DNA from: Bacteroidales bacterium UBA2295
GTDB taxonomy: Bacteria; Bacteroidota; Bacteroidia; Bacteroidales; Tenuifilaceae
Reading direction: 5' to 3'
Assembly (NCBI GenBank): GCA_002345825.1
Contig: DDWD01000113.1
Location: forward strand, 1 to 12,931
Length of the DNA stretch: 12,931 nt
Positions 12,780 through 12,931 of the stretch are shown here, one piece after another. The first letter of the stretch is position 1; each line of letters opens with the position of its first letter. A program made the translations under genes and the position numbers. The notes beneath the pieces were generated by a model, which worked only from the letters and a program-made list of their open reading frames with translations, ran no database searches and was not told the origin of the DNA.

Positions 12780-12931
12780 CTTACAATCATCCCATAGTGG
12801 AATTGAAATACTTTATTTACAATGGTATCGAATGCCCCCCGTGGCTTACAATCATCCCATAGTGGAATTGAAATGCAGCACCTGCTACTAGTTTGTACAC
12901 CTTATCCACACTTACAATCATCCCATAGTGG
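12780..12931 (+). CRISPR. CRISPR array, leader-proximal end (continues past the window)
   Basis: The repeat is 30 bp: CTTACAATCATCCCATAGTG then GAATTGAAAT. Copies lie at 12780-12809, 12845-12874 and 12911-12931, the last cut by the window end after 21 identical bases. Spacers are 35 bp (12810-12844) and 36 bp (12875-12910) and differ from each other. The final ATTGAAAT is the typical 8-nt 5' handle of type I-B-like crRNAs and fixes the + orientation. The repeat has little dyad symmetry, so Cas6 probably recognises a mostly unstructured repeat. The last T could be counted as spacer, since only two repeat ends are visible. All repeat bases in view are identical, as expected at the leader end. 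Confidence 0.97.

Overview
The window looks like a chromosomal segment of a Bacteroidota bacterium, probably of the Bacteroidales/Marinilabiliales kind. The grounds are a promoter of the Bacteroidota TAnnTTTG type (165-172), start codons without clear Shine-Dalgarno sequences, and protein sequences typical of that phylum. This is inference; no database was searched. Nearly everything is on the + strand.

Layout. Positions 1-132 hold the 3' end of a gene resembling dihydroorotate dehydrogenase-like proteins. A promoter and a terminator-like hairpin follow, then an MFS transporter (257-1510), a small HIRAN-domain protein (1637-1963), a WYL-domain transcriptional regulator (2067-2975) and a long coiled-coil protein of unknown function (3034-4008). 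From 4070 to 12552 runs a type I CRISPR-Cas operon, most likely I-B-like: cas6, cas5, cas3, a divergent large-subunit gene (cas8-like), cas7, cas4, a RAYT/IS200-like HUH transposase, cas1 (broken by an in-frame TGA) and cas2. A leader of about 227 bp (12553-12779) leads into a CRISPR array with 30-bp repeats. Two complete repeats and a third cut by the window edge are visible.

How the genes fit together. Cas6 would cut the array transcript and leave an 8-nt ATTGAAAT-type 5' handle. Cas5, the Cas8-like protein, Cas7 and Cas6 would form Cascade, and Cas3 (HD nuclease plus DExH helicase) would degrade targets. Cas4, Cas1 and Cas2 would acquire spacers. cas5-cas3-cas8-cas7 are packed with overlaps or 2-nt gaps. 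The WYL protein just upstream is a plausible regulator.

Most unusual points. (1) A compound palindrome (core AACCTGACAGGTTTT, one base, then its reverse complement) or its half-unit sits in every non-overlapping gap from the coiled-coil gene through cas2: five full and two half copies. One full copy lies in frame inside the transposase gene. This suggests a REP/RAYT-type system that has colonised the cas operon. (2) cas1 carries a single TGA where the surrounding context suggests a conserved glycine codon (GGA), at the boundary between its two domains, with an ATG two codons later. Adaptation is therefore either lost or depends on a split or readthrough Cas1. (3) The leader contains a nested inverted repeat and a pair of ACAGnCTGT direct repeats. 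The interference genes look AT-richer than the transposase/cas1 end. All 14 annotated genes end in TAA or TAG, none in TGA.
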